Shown piece by piece: positions 16,490 to 24,591 of a stretch of 49,872 nucleotides of DNA (position 1 is the stretch's first letter; each line of letters opens with the position of its first letter). The DNA lies in NCBI GenBank assembly GCA_964226685.1, contig CAXQRU010000114.1:1-49872 (forward strand). Reading direction: 5' to 3'. A model generated the notes under the pieces. The model searched no databases. It was not told the DNA's origin and was given only the letters and a program-made list of their open reading frames with translations. The translations under genes were made by a program, and so were the position numbers. The stretch comes from CAXQRU01 sp964226685. Lineage in GTDB: Bacteria; Pseudomonadota; Gammaproteobacteria; Pseudomonadales; Cellvibrionaceae.

Positions 16490-16519
16490 TTGTCGTGGAC
16501 GCGTGAGCCCTGCTATGCT
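16490..16519 (+). promoter_or_regulatory. Possible sigma-70 promoter for the second PII gene
   Basis: TTGTCG (16490-16495) and TATGCT (16514-16519) with 18 bases between lie directly after the amtB terminator. I see no correctly spaced sigma-54 boxes here. Confidence 0.45.
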
Positions 16520-16541
16520 TGCTTAAAAGATGGGAGCTAAC

Positions 16542-16880
16542 ATGAAATTAATAACCGCCGTAATCAAGCCATTTAAGTTGGATGATGTCAGAAGCCAGCT
16601 GTCAGACCTTGGCGTTAAGGGCATGACCGTGACCGAAGTCAAGGGATTTGGTCGTCAGAAGGGTCACACTGAATTGTATCGAGGTGCTGAGTACGTCGTC
16701 GACTTTTTGCCGAAAATCAAACTAGAGATCGTTGTTGATGACGAATTGGCCGATCAAGCCATTGAGGCCATTACCCAGGCTGCACAAACGGGCAAAATTG
16801 GCGATGGCAAAATCTTTGTAATGCCGGTAGAGCAGGTGATTCGTATACGCACGGGTGAGACGGGTCCGGACGCTGTGTAA
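16542..16880 (+). CDS. Second nitrogen regulatory protein P-II
   Basis: A 112-residue PII paralogue, very similar to the glnK product upstream and with the same T-loop Tyr51 and GKIGDGKIF signature. Differences cluster in 18-27 and 59-78 (for example IKLEIVVDDELADQ). The ATG at 16542 is preferred to one four codons earlier because GGGAG lies five bases before it. It has its own terminator and probably its own constitutive-type promoter, so it may serve as the housekeeping GlnB-type PII beside nitrogen-regulated GlnK. Sequence alone does not settle glnB versus glnK. Confidence 0.93.
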   Translation: MKLITAVIKPFKLDDVRSQLSDLGVKGMTVTEVKGFGRQKGHTELYRGAEYVVDFLPKIKLEIVVDDELADQAIEAITQAAQTGKIGDGKIFVMPVEQVIRIRTGETGPDAV

Positions 16881-16912
16881 GCCATTTTTTTGACAAAAAG
16901 CCAACAACGTAG

Positions 16913-16944
16913 AAAGGCCGGCAAGTTATTGTCGGCCTTTTTTG
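16913..16944 (+). terminator. Rho-independent terminator after the second PII gene
   Basis: The stem AAAGGCCG/CGGCCTTT has a 12-base loop and is followed by a T run. Confidence 0.85.
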
Positions 16945-17027
16945 TCACCAGTGCACATTATAACAAGAGCGTTTTGTTTAGCTTGTCACAAGAATAAAAT
17001 AGCCTAAAAAAAACGACATTTTATGGA

Positions 17028-17056
17028 TTGACAGTCACGAAATTAGACTATAAATA
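17028..17056 (+). promoter_or_regulatory. Sigma-70 promoter of sutA
   Basis: A perfect TTGACA (17028-17033) lies 17 bases before TAAATA (17051-17056), 37 bases ahead of the sutA start. Confidence 0.6.
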
Positions 17057-17092
17057 TACTCATCAATAACCAGTAACAGCGGGGTTAACATA

Positions 17093-17317
17093 ATGAGTGA
17101 AGATGATTTAAGCTTTGAACCTAGCAGCAGTGCCTCGATGGAAGATATCTCCATTGATTCATGGGAAGATGTCAGCAAAGCCAAAGCCCGTGAAGAGTTA
17201 AATCGCCAAGTTGAAGAGTTTTTGGCTAACGGTGGCAAAATTAATTACATCGATAGCAATGTGTTGGCAGACCCTCCCCGTAAGCCATCTTCAAACTACG
17301 GTAGTCAGCCCATCTAA
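17093..17317 (+). CDS. sutA: SutA-like RNA polymerase-associated regulator
   Basis: A small acidic protein of 74 residues. The N-terminal 30 residues are Asp/Glu/Ser-rich and probably disordered. A short helix (KAREELNRQVEEFLANGGKI) and the C-terminal tail ADPPRKPSSNYGSQPI follow. The tail and the helix closely match Pseudomonas aeruginosa SutA, which binds RNA polymerase and supports transcription in slow growth. It is shorter than SutA of Pseudomonas (about 105 residues), the difference lying in the acidic N-terminal arm. It is monocistronic, with its own promoter, and its stop overlaps that of convergent xerC. Confidence 0.85.
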   Translation: MSEDDLSFEPSSSASMEDISIDSWEDVSKAKAREELNRQVEEFLANGGKINYIDSNVLADPPRKPSSNYGSQPI

Positions 17318-18219
17318 TCTTTGTCTTTAGCCCGGGGGTGAGCTTTATCATACACCTGGGCTAAATGTTGGAAATCCAGGTGAGTGTATACCTGGGTGGT
17401 GCTAATGTTGGCATGGCCCAGTAATTCTTGAACGGCTCTAAGATCACTGCTCGATTCTAATAGGTGGCTCGCAAAGGAATGGCGCAGCATGTGCGGGTGT
17501 AAATCTTGTCCCAAGGCATTTTTCTGAGCTAATATTTGCAGCCGCTGCTGGACATTTCTGTGGCTAATTCTCTTTCCCCTCTTTGAAATAAACAGGGCGA
17601 GTAAGTCTTCTTCGGCAATTGTCTTTCGTTGTTTTAGCCATTGGCTAATCGCCTCCATCGCAAAACGCCCAATGGGTAGAATGCGGGTTTTATTGCCCTT
17701 GCCGGTGACCCGAATTAATGACTCATTAAAATCAATATCAGGCAGATCAATCGCAACTAATTCAGCAAGGCGAAGGCCAGATGAATACAATAATTCGGCG
17801 ATACACCAGTCTCTAATCTCGGTAAATGAATCGGGTTGAGGGGGGCTTAGCAGTTGTTGCATCTGGTCAGTGTCCAGTGCCTTGGGGAGAGATTTTTTTG
17901 CTTTAGGTGCTTTAATGCCTTGGCATGGGTTTGATGTTAACCATTTTTTTTGTATGCAAAACTTAAAAAAACGACGGTTTGATGATAGCCAGCGTTGCAA
18001 ACTTCTCGATCCAAGACCATGATGGTGTAATTGCGCTAAACACTCGCGTACGTCATTAGTGGCGAGTTTATCTAGGGCTAAGTCTGCGTCAATGCAAAAA
18101 ACCTCTAACTTCTTGAGGTCTCTTATATAGCTTTCGTGGGTGTGGCTGGCGACTCGTTTTTCCGTTAGCAAATATTGGCTAAAAGCAGCGGAGGCATCCT
18201 GAAAGCTTGGCCCGCTCAT
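17314..18219 (-). CDS. xerC: Tyrosine recombinase XerC
   Basis: With XerD it resolves chromosome dimers at dif. The 301 residues match the family. An N-terminal SAM-like DNA-binding domain (about 1-95) precedes the catalytic domain. The catalytic residues are Arg in SSGLRLAEL, Lys in TGKGNKTR, HPHMLRHSFASH (His and Arg), LGHANIS (His) and the Tyr nucleophile in TQVYTHLDF. It is the last gene of lptM-lysA-dapF-DUF484-xerC, the order found in Pseudomonas, starting three bases after the DUF484 stop. No dif site was recognised. Confidence 0.96.
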   Translation of the reverse strand: MSGPSFQDASAAFSQYLLTEKRVASHTHESYIRDLKKLEVFCIDADLALDKLATNDVRECLAQLHHHGLGSRSLQRWLSSNRRFFKFCIQKKWLTSNPCQGIKAPKAKKSLPKALDTDQMQQLLSPPQPDSFTEIRDWCIAELLYSSGLRLAELVAIDLPDIDFNESLIRVTGKGNKTRILPIGRFAMEAISQWLKQRKTIAEEDLLALFISKRGKRISHRNVQQRLQILAQKNALGQDLHPHMLRHSFASHLLESSSDLRAVQELLGHANISTTQVYTHLDFQHLAQVYDKAHPRAKDKD

Positions 18220-18222
18220 AGC

Positions 18223-18897
18223 TTACCGATGTTTGGCGAGTAAGCGTGCTAGCACATCCCCAATGTGACTGAGAAATAAAGTCCCCATGCTTGAGCGAAA
18301 ATGCTTGGGGTCTTTGTGGCCGATGGCCAGCAGGCCAATCGGGTCACCATGATTCAAGGGCACGATGGCGGCCGACCCCACTTTGGAGGCTTTGTCACCA
18401 AATAAAAATTGGGCTTCCTCTTGGTTGAGGTTGCCACAAAAAGATCGGTTATTGGTGAGGGTATTTTTGAATTGCTGCTCGGCCATTTCATAAGTGACTT
18501 GCTTGGCTCCAGCTGAGAGCGTCCGAGGCTCGCCAAACAATATCAAAGCCGTATAGGGGATATTAAATTCGTTTTTGAGGCTGAAAAAAATCGCGTCGAT
18601 CATATCGCCAACGTCTTGTGCTTCTAATAAGGTCAGCACAAGGCGTTTACTTTTCTCAAAGAGTTGATCATTGACTCTGGCGTTGGCGAGTAATTTATCC
18701 ATGCGATGACGCATATCTTGGTTGCGCTCACGCAATACCGAAAGCTGCTTTTCGACCAGTGAAATGGCGTTGCCAGAATCGTGCTCTAATTTTATCTCTT
18801 CCAGCAAGGAGGGATGCTCGTTAAAAAACTCAGGGTTTTGCCTTAAGAAATTGCTGACCTGCTGGATGTCCAGAGCGGTGGACTCTTTTGTCGTCAT
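18223..18897 (-). CDS. DUF484 family GAF-like protein
   Basis: A 224-residue cytoplasmic protein of unknown function that almost always sits between dapF and xerC. The N-terminal motif VSNFLRQNPEFFNEHPSLL is typical of the family, followed by a coiled coil (about 45-75) and a GAF-like domain (95-220). I start at the ATG at 18897, which overlaps the dapF stop as ATGA; the longer frame would add 24 unrelated basic residues lying inside dapF. The role is inferred only from the neighbours. Confidence 0.93.
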   Translation of the reverse strand: MTTKESTALDIQQVSNFLRQNPEFFNEHPSLLEEIKLEHDSGNAISLVEKQLSVLRERNQDMRHRMDKLLANARVNDQLFEKSKRLVLTLLEAQDVGDMIDAIFFSLKNEFNIPYTALILFGEPRTLSAGAKQVTYEMAEQQFKNTLTNNRSFCGNLNQEEAQFLFGDKASKVGSAAIVPLNHGDPIGLLAIGHKDPKHFRSSMGTLFLSHIGDVLARLLAKHR

Positions 18898-19724
18898 AGT
18901 TTTATCTGCCCTTGAAAAACGGTGGTTGCGGGTCCTGTCATCATGACGGGTGACTGGTCGCCTTGCCATTCTATATGAAGGGTGCCGCCAGGCAAATTGA
19001 CCGCGACTTTTTCAGCTAATTGATGTTGCAGACGCCCAACGACAACGGCCGCGCAGGCGCCCGTGCCACAGGCGAGTGTTTCACCAGAGCCGCGTTCGAA
19101 GACTCGTAGGTCAATTTCATTGGCAGAGCGAATGGCCATAAAGCCAACATTAGCGCCTTCCAAAAATTTTGAGTGCTTGCCGATCTCTGGCCCAAGGGTG
19201 CCGACGGGGGCTGTTTTGACATCATCCACCGTCAATACCGCATGAGGGTTGCCCATGGAGGCGGCTCCAATCATGATGGCGCCTTGATGGGTGTCGATCT
19301 GGTAGGCGATCTGTTGTTCGTGAGCCTCAAAGGGAATCGCACTGGGGGCAAGTTTAGGTATGCCCATGTTGACAGTCACCTGGCCGTCAGCCAGCACATT
19401 GAGCGTGATGATGCCCCCGCGAGTTTCCACGGTGATAGTTTTTTTGCCGGTCAGGCGTTTGTCGATGACAAATTTCGCAAAGCAGCGAGCGCCATTGCCA
19501 CAGTTTTCGACTTCACTACCATCGGCATTGAAAATTCGATAGCGAAAGTCAGTTTCAGCTCGAGTGGGGGCCTCTACCAAGAGAATTTGATCGCAGCCAA
19601 TCCCGAGCTGGCGGTGGGCAATTTTCTGGGCGAGTTCCGAATTCATGCGCACGCGTTGGCTAATCGCATCGATGACGACAAAGTCATTGCCCAAGCCATG
19701 CATTTTGGTAAAACGAAAGCGCAT
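18894..19724 (-). CDS. dapF: Diaminopimelate epimerase
   Basis: Converts LL- to meso-diaminopimelate for lysine and peptidoglycan synthesis. The 276 residues match the family. The two catalytic cysteines are Cys75 in NADGSEVENCGNGARC and Cys219 in GSGETLACGTGAC. The N-terminal FTKMHGLGNDF is standard. It follows lysA by two bases, so the last two steps of the lysine pathway are encoded together. Confidence 0.97.
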   Translation of the reverse strand: MRFRFTKMHGLGNDFVVIDAISQRVRMNSELAQKIAHRQLGIGCDQILLVEAPTRAETDFRYRIFNADGSEVENCGNGARCFAKFVIDKRLTGKKTITVETRGGIITLNVLADGQVTVNMGIPKLAPSAIPFEAHEQQIAYQIDTHQGAIMIGAASMGNPHAVLTVDDVKTAPVGTLGPEIGKHSKFLEGANVGFMAIRSANEIDLRVFERGSGETLACGTGACAAVVVGRLQHQLAEKVAVNLPGGTLHIEWQGDQSPVMMTGPATTVFQGQIKL

Positions 19725-19726
19725 GC

Positions 19727-20983
19727 TTAGGGTGCCTCAGGTAATAATTGTTCGCCTCGAATCAAGTCTTCGAAAGTTTCTCGTGATCGAACTAGGTGCA
19801 CGACATCGCCATCCACCATAATTTCAGGAACTCTCGGGCGGCTATTGTAGTTTGAACTCATCACAAAGCCATAAGCACCTGATGACATGAGTGCTAAGTA
19901 GTCGCCTTGCGCCAAGTGTAGGGCGCGGTCTTTGGCCAGAAAATCACCGGTTTCGCACACAGGGCCAACCAAATCCCAGTGAGTCTTGGCCTTTTCTGAA
20001 GCCTCTTTCAGGGGCAGCACATTTTGCCAGGCTTGATAAAGCGATGGGCGAATGTTGTCGTTCATGGCGCCATCGATAATCGCAAAATTTTTGTGTTCAG
20101 TGGGCTTTAAATACATTACTTGAGTCAATAGCACGCCAGCGTTGGCGGCAATTGAGCGACCCGGCTCAAAACACAGTGCGAGTTTACGGTTTCCCAAAGC
20201 AGCTTTGATCGCTTCGATATACGATTCAATGCTGGGTGGGCTTTCAGTATTATAGGTGACCCCAAGGCCGCCGCCGATATCTAAGTGATGGATCTCAATG
20301 CCCACTTCAGCGAGGGTGTCGATCAGTTGTAACACTCTATCCAAGGCATCGAGAAAAGGCGCCATGGTGGTCAGTTGTGAGCCAATGTGACAGTCAACGC
20401 CAATGATGTTGATATGGCTCATGTCACGAGCCTTCTCGTAAACGCCAATGGCATCATTGATATCGATACCGAACTTATTTTCTTTTAGACCCGTAGAAAT
20501 ATACGGATGGGTTTGGGCGTCGACGTCGGGATTTACGCGCAGGGAAATCGGAGCGATGATATTCAGCTCGCAAGCAATGGCCTGTAAGTCGTCCAGCTCG
20601 GCAATCGACTCGACATTAAAACAGCCAATACCGGCTTTTAATGCGTCTTTGATATCTTCATGGCTTTTGCCAACGCCAGAGAATACGATTTTTTCAGGCT
20701 GGCCTCCAGCCATGAGAACTCTCTCAAGTTCGCCGCCTGATACGATATCAAAACCCGCTCCCAAGCGAGCCAGTGTTTGCAACACGGCAATGTTGGAGTT
20801 GGCTTTAACGGCGTAGTAGATGGTTCCCGGATGATCGCCAAGTCCATTAGTGTAGGCTTGAAAGTGGCGAGTGAAAGCAGCCTTGCTGTAGACGTAGCAA
20901 GGGGTTCCAAATTGCTCGGCAATACGAGTTAGGGGCACTTGCTCGGCGCAAAGCTCGCCTTGCTGGTACTGAAATTCGTTCAT
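19727..20983 (-). CDS. lysA: Diaminopimelate decarboxylase
   Basis: A PLP-dependent enzyme that decarboxylates meso-diaminopimelate to lysine. It has 418 residues. The PLP lysine is Lys60 in YAVKANSN. DIGGGLGVTY and EPGRS bind the phosphate, and VGPVCETGDFLAKDR holds the partner-subunit Cys. The ATG at 20983 lies three bases after the lptM stop. Alanine-racemase barrel and C-terminal beta domain are both complete. Confidence 0.97.
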   Translation of the reverse strand: MNEFQYQQGELCAEQVPLTRIAEQFGTPCYVYSKAAFTRHFQAYTNGLGDHPGTIYYAVKANSNIAVLQTLARLGAGFDIVSGGELERVLMAGGQPEKIVFSGVGKSHEDIKDALKAGIGCFNVESIAELDDLQAIACELNIIAPISLRVNPDVDAQTHPYISTGLKENKFGIDINDAIGVYEKARDMSHINIIGVDCHIGSQLTTMAPFLDALDRVLQLIDTLAEVGIEIHHLDIGGGLGVTYNTESPPSIESYIEAIKAALGNRKLALCFEPGRSIAANAGVLLTQVMYLKPTEHKNFAIIDGAMNDNIRPSLYQAWQNVLPLKEASEKAKTHWDLVGPVCETGDFLAKDRALHLAQGDYLALMSSGAYGFVMSSNYNSRPRVPEIMVDGDVVHLVRSRETFEDLIRGEQLLPEAP

Positions 20984-20986
20984 AGG

Positions 20987-21124
20987 TTACGGCTTATTCG
21001 TTGCGTTTTTTTCGAGCTCTGTGTTATCGGGCGCATCGGGGTTTGGCAAATACAAGGGCCCCGTCTGACCACAACCAAACAAGGTCAATATTGAGAATAA
21101 CGCTAATATCGATACAAAACGCAT
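20987..21124 (-). CDS. lptM: LptM (YifL/LppL) outer-membrane lipoprotein
   Basis: A tiny lipoprotein of 45 residues. The signal peptide ends in the lipobox L-F-G-C at residues 15-18, followed by the family motif QTGPLYLP that mimics LPS and promotes LptD-LptE maturation. The ATG at 21124 is chosen because it starts the signal peptide; a longer frame adds 28 unrelated residues. It heads the lysA operon, as in many gammaproteobacteria. Confidence 0.9.
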   Translation of the reverse strand: MRFVSILALFSILTLFGCGQTGPLYLPNPDAPDNTELEKNATNKP

Positions 21125-21260
21125 GGTCTTTATCTGGTATTGAAAGTTTAACTCATGGCCAAGTAAGGCTTTTTTCAGAGCGGTTAAGTGCGGTAGTATA
21201 GCCTGCATCGACCTACAGATGCCATGCTAAATAGCGAATATTCCAAGAGGCTATGCAACA

Positions 21261-21599
21261 ATGAATGAAAATGAGTACATTACCCTAAGCGATGACCAGT
21301 TGTTGCTTGTTGAGCAAGCGCTGGATGACATGATTGATGCCGATCAGCCTTTGGATTACGAATCAGGTGATGGCATGCTGACCATCCTATGTGGCCCGTC
21401 TCAAAGCCCGGTGATCCTCTCTCGCCAGCGTCCACTAAAGCAAATTTGGGTGGCTGCCCGTAGCGGCGGCTTTCACTTAGAATTTGTCGATGGCCGCTGG
21501 GTGACTACGCAGACCAAGGAAACCCTCGGTCAGTTGCTGACGCGAGCGTGCAGTGAACAGGCTGGCTGTGATGTCGATCTTAACCATGTTGATTCGTAA
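21261..21599 (+). CDS. cyaY: Frataxin-like iron donor CyaY
   Basis: An iron-binding regulator of Fe-S cluster assembly, 112 residues. An acidic first helix (VEQALDDMIDAD) is followed by strands containing the hallmark VILSRQRPLKQIWVA and GGFHLEF. The GAATATTCCAAGAGG leader supplies a ribosome site upstream. It is divergent from lptM and convergent with cyaA, whose 3' end it overlaps by 20 bases; this neighbourhood gave the gene its name in E. coli. Confidence 0.95.
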   Translation: MNENEYITLSDDQLLLVEQALDDMIDADQPLDYESGDGMLTILCGPSQSPVILSRQRPLKQIWVAARSGGFHLEFVDGRWVTTQTKETLGQLLTRACSEQAGCDVDLNHVDS

Positions 21600-24429
21600 C
21601 GGTTGCTTGAGACTTTACCCGTTTGAGTGCCGCACGAATTCGTTTTTCCAAGAGACCTTTAACGTGCAAGTAGTGGCTAGCGTATAGCTGGCCATTTTCG
21701 GATAGGTAGTCTTGGCATTTGGATAAATCCAAGGCGGTTATCCCAAAGAGTTCGATCCCTGAAGTCTTTTGCTCTTCAATAATTGCCAAGGCTAGAGCAT
21801 CCATCGAGCTCTCTTGGCCATCGGTATTGTAGGTGGTATCGTTCATCTGTACATGAAAAACCAGCTCATCATCGGCGATATCACAAAGGGCGCTCAGACG
21901 AATTAATGGCAGGTCATCAATATTGGAGTTGATGGCGAGTTCGCTATAGACGTACTCGTTCTTTTTCTTGTGGAGTTCATAAAAAATAATGGGTGTGATC
22001 GATGCCGGGCTTTTGCTGGCCGCATTTTGGGCAGAAGTATTTCGCAAAAAGTGATGCATCAGTTTCAGTGAGTCGGGGTGGCGAAAGTATCTAATGGTGT
22101 CTTTCACAAAAGTGCCTTTCTCATCAAACAAATAGATCACCGCATTATTTTTTATGGCTTCATAAAAAATTTGCACGGTATTTTCACTGTTGTGCTTCAC
22201 AAAATGCCGTAGGGGGTGATTTTGTAAGGTGGTTGATTCCAGATGCGTTTTGATAAAATGCAGATGCGGTTGCCCTAAGAAATCAATCAAATGATCGGCA
22301 TCTTCATGCGCGCGGATAATGGGACGGTTATCATCAAACTCAATAGTTTGGTGGGCGCCATAAATGTCTACGATGACTCGCGAGCGATGCTGATTGCTTG
22401 AATGTATGCAGTACTCGCTCAAATCGTTGCAAAGTTTGGAAAATTGCTGTTCGATCTGCAGCCTATAATTGCTATTGATACAGTGAATGCTGTATTGCAT
22501 TTTATGATTTTCTCGTAACGACCTTAACAGCAAAGTGAGTGCTTCTACAATGGCGCTGCGCTTGAATGATTGACAGTAAATTTCATTCCATTCGTTCACG
22601 TAGATACAATCAATTTGGCGAATTAACGGGTTTGATGTGCCGCCAAAGTTGAGGGCGCTGAACTTTCCCGTTAATTTGGTGACGGTGTGCAATGAAGCCT
22701 CTTGCTCTGGTGAGGTATGCACTAATACCAGCATTTTTTCAACTGCTGGTTTTTTTTCAAAAGAACTGGATTCGTTGTCTGTGTCTACATGCAGATGAGT
22801 TTTCAACAGACGAGCAATATCCATGATGGCCCCGGGGGGGATGTCGTCGCAATAGCACTGGGTGTCAGTGGTTAATACTTTGTTGTAAAAGCACCAGGCA
22901 ATGACTTCGGCTAAGTGCTTTTTGGTCACGATGGCTTGTTGCTTGTTGCCGGTTTTGCTGTAGGCGACCCAGGGCTTTAAAAAATCGTTGGTTTTTTTGA
23001 AAAATAACTTACTCTCGCTAATATCCTTGGTGATGCCTGAGTTCACAATATCAATCTTGCCGCTTTTTCTTCCAAAGGCAGCTTGCAATTTTCGACCCAG
23101 AAGATTCAGATCTTTGTTGTTGCCAACTAGGTGGAGATTGTGTTGGCGCCAGAAGCTAACAATCACCTGATAGCTTCTGTTCATTTCTTCAATTAGGTGT
23201 TTGCGCTCGCGTTTTACGTCCGGTGCTTTCCACTCGTCTCGGCTGTCGAGTTCTTGGAGCTTGCTGATTGGCCAGCCCCACTTGTCGACGAGCTGCTCCA
23301 TTAATTGTCGTTGCCACGATTTGCGTTTGTGCGCGGGTGGCTTGGTTAGAAGTTTGCCGACCTTGATATAGAAGCAGCGCCGTATTAAATCCAGTCGCTC
23401 ACCTTGGTTTTGCTCAATCAAATAATTTTCAATAATCCGATAGGCTCGCAGATAAGGATCGAACTCATTGGCATCAATTGGCGTTTGTGACTTAGCCAGT
23501 TCGTGAAGTTTGCTTTTAAACTGGTGAGAGAGGGTATCTTTCTCGTTGCCTGCGGCATAAGCTTCGAGTAATAGTAGCTTTAAAATGGACTTATAAGGCG
23601 ATTCGATGGCTTTATACAACTGCCAAATGGCCGCCGTCAAAAACTCTTGGGGCGGTATATGGTTGACATTGCCTAGATCAATGGTTGAAGTGTCTCCCAA
23701 AAGCCGATCTTGATGGATGGTTTTCTTGGACATTGCATAGTGCTTATCATCACTGCCGCTGACAAATAACCATATGGGAAGACAGCCCGCCAGGTGAATG
23801 GCCGAGCGGTAAAACTCATCGAGCAAAAGATAGTATTGCGTGCTGCCAGATGACTCCGTATCAACGGCGGACTGTTCGCCTTGCAGGTGTCGTTGCCAAT
23901 CCATTAAAAAGAAGTGGATTTCAAGATTGTATTCCAAGGCCCAGTGCTCAATGGCCTCGCACTTGAGTTTTAGCTCACTGATACGTTCATCAGACAATGA
24001 AGGCTCAAAGCATACCCAAAGGTCGATGTCGCTGGTTTCCGAGTGGGCGATGGTGCCAACACTACCCATGAGAAACACGCCGAGGATATCTTTGCGGTAG
24101 TGCTGTTGTAGTCGGTTATATTGGAAGCTTTTGGCGAGTGTTCGGATAAAGCTCAGTGCTTCTTTGTTGGGATTGAAATCATAGATGCCACAGGGGGTTG
24201 TGCGGGAAACATAGCCTGGGAGCATTGGATGATTGCAGTCCAGCAGGGATGGCAGGCTCAACAATACTTGCCGCTGTCTCTCGCTCAAAATGGCCTGAGC
24301 TCTTGAGAGTCGGGTTTGGTTGACTGCGTTAAATGTGTCTTTGATTGCACCTAAATTGTCGGCGCTCAGACCCAAGCTTGCAACGAGTTGCCGCTCAATT
24401 GCGGATAGTGGTGACTGTGACATATCCAT
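21580..24429 (-). CDS. cyaA: Class I adenylate cyclase
   Basis: Makes cAMP from ATP for CRP-type regulation. The 949 residues fit Pseudomonas-type class I cyclases, longer than the 850 of enterics. The catalytic N-terminal half is of nucleotidyltransferase type: GSVGTIAHSETSDIDLW at 122-138 provides the metal-binding Asp pair. The C-terminal half (from about 540) is the regulatory region, poorly conserved. It appears to be monocistronic. A dispersed-repeat-like region lies in its upstream direction before argH. Confidence 0.95.
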   Translation of the reverse strand: MDMSQSPLSAIERQLVASLGLSADNLGAIKDTFNAVNQTRLSRAQAILSERQRQVLLSLPSLLDCNHPMLPGYVSRTTPCGIYDFNPNKEALSFIRTLAKSFQYNRLQQHYRKDILGVFLMGSVGTIAHSETSDIDLWVCFEPSLSDERISELKLKCEAIEHWALEYNLEIHFFLMDWQRHLQGEQSAVDTESSGSTQYYLLLDEFYRSAIHLAGCLPIWLFVSGSDDKHYAMSKKTIHQDRLLGDTSTIDLGNVNHIPPQEFLTAAIWQLYKAIESPYKSILKLLLLEAYAAGNEKDTLSHQFKSKLHELAKSQTPIDANEFDPYLRAYRIIENYLIEQNQGERLDLIRRCFYIKVGKLLTKPPAHKRKSWQRQLMEQLVDKWGWPISKLQELDSRDEWKAPDVKRERKHLIEEMNRSYQVIVSFWRQHNLHLVGNNKDLNLLGRKLQAAFGRKSGKIDIVNSGITKDISESKLFFKKTNDFLKPWVAYSKTGNKQQAIVTKKHLAEVIAWCFYNKVLTTDTQCYCDDIPPGAIMDIARLLKTHLHVDTDNESSSFEKKPAVEKMLVLVHTSPEQEASLHTVTKLTGKFSALNFGGTSNPLIRQIDCIYVNEWNEIYCQSFKRSAIVEALTLLLRSLRENHKMQYSIHCINSNYRLQIEQQFSKLCNDLSEYCIHSSNQHRSRVIVDIYGAHQTIEFDDNRPIIRAHEDADHLIDFLGQPHLHFIKTHLESTTLQNHPLRHFVKHNSENTVQIFYEAIKNNAVIYLFDEKGTFVKDTIRYFRHPDSLKLMHHFLRNTSAQNAASKSPASITPIIFYELHKKKNEYVYSELAINSNIDDLPLIRLSALCDIADDELVFHVQMNDTTYNTDGQESSMDALALAIIEEQKTSGIELFGITALDLSKCQDYLSENGQLYASHYLHVKGLLEKRIRAALKRVKSQATVTNQHG

Positions 24430-24454
24430 GTATACCAGTATAGGTTAACTCAAC

Positions 24455-24580
24455 TAAGGCCACCTCGAAAAATTGATTTTCCTTGCTCAGAAAACTCGCT
24501 CCGTCTTGAATCGTTGCGGTGTTTCATAGAACCCAAAAAACCTCATTTTGCAAGGCGCCTCCTTACGATAGGGCTCGATT
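24455..24580. repeat. Dispersed-repeat-like intergenic sequence
   Basis: The 162-bp gap between argH and cyaA has no gene. It holds two related blocks in the same orientation (AAGGCCACCTC at 24460 and AAGGCGCCTCC at 24550 approx.). On the minus strand it reads like a CAAG-x-CGGAG-x-GAGTTTTCTGAG-type sequence, loosely similar to the AAGGCGCGAGG unit at the right window end. This suggests a family of intergenic repeats, judged by eye from two sites. Confidence 0.35.
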
Positions 24581-24591
24581 GTCAGTTATTT

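Noticed and set aside
16490..16519. Sigma-54 promoter for the second PII gene
   Set aside because: GG and GC are not ten bases apart; a sigma-70-like pair fits better.
19173..19730. A 185-codon open frame on the + strand opposite dapF
   Set aside because: It lies wholly antisense to dapF, has no family motif, and dapF has its catalytic residues and normal length.
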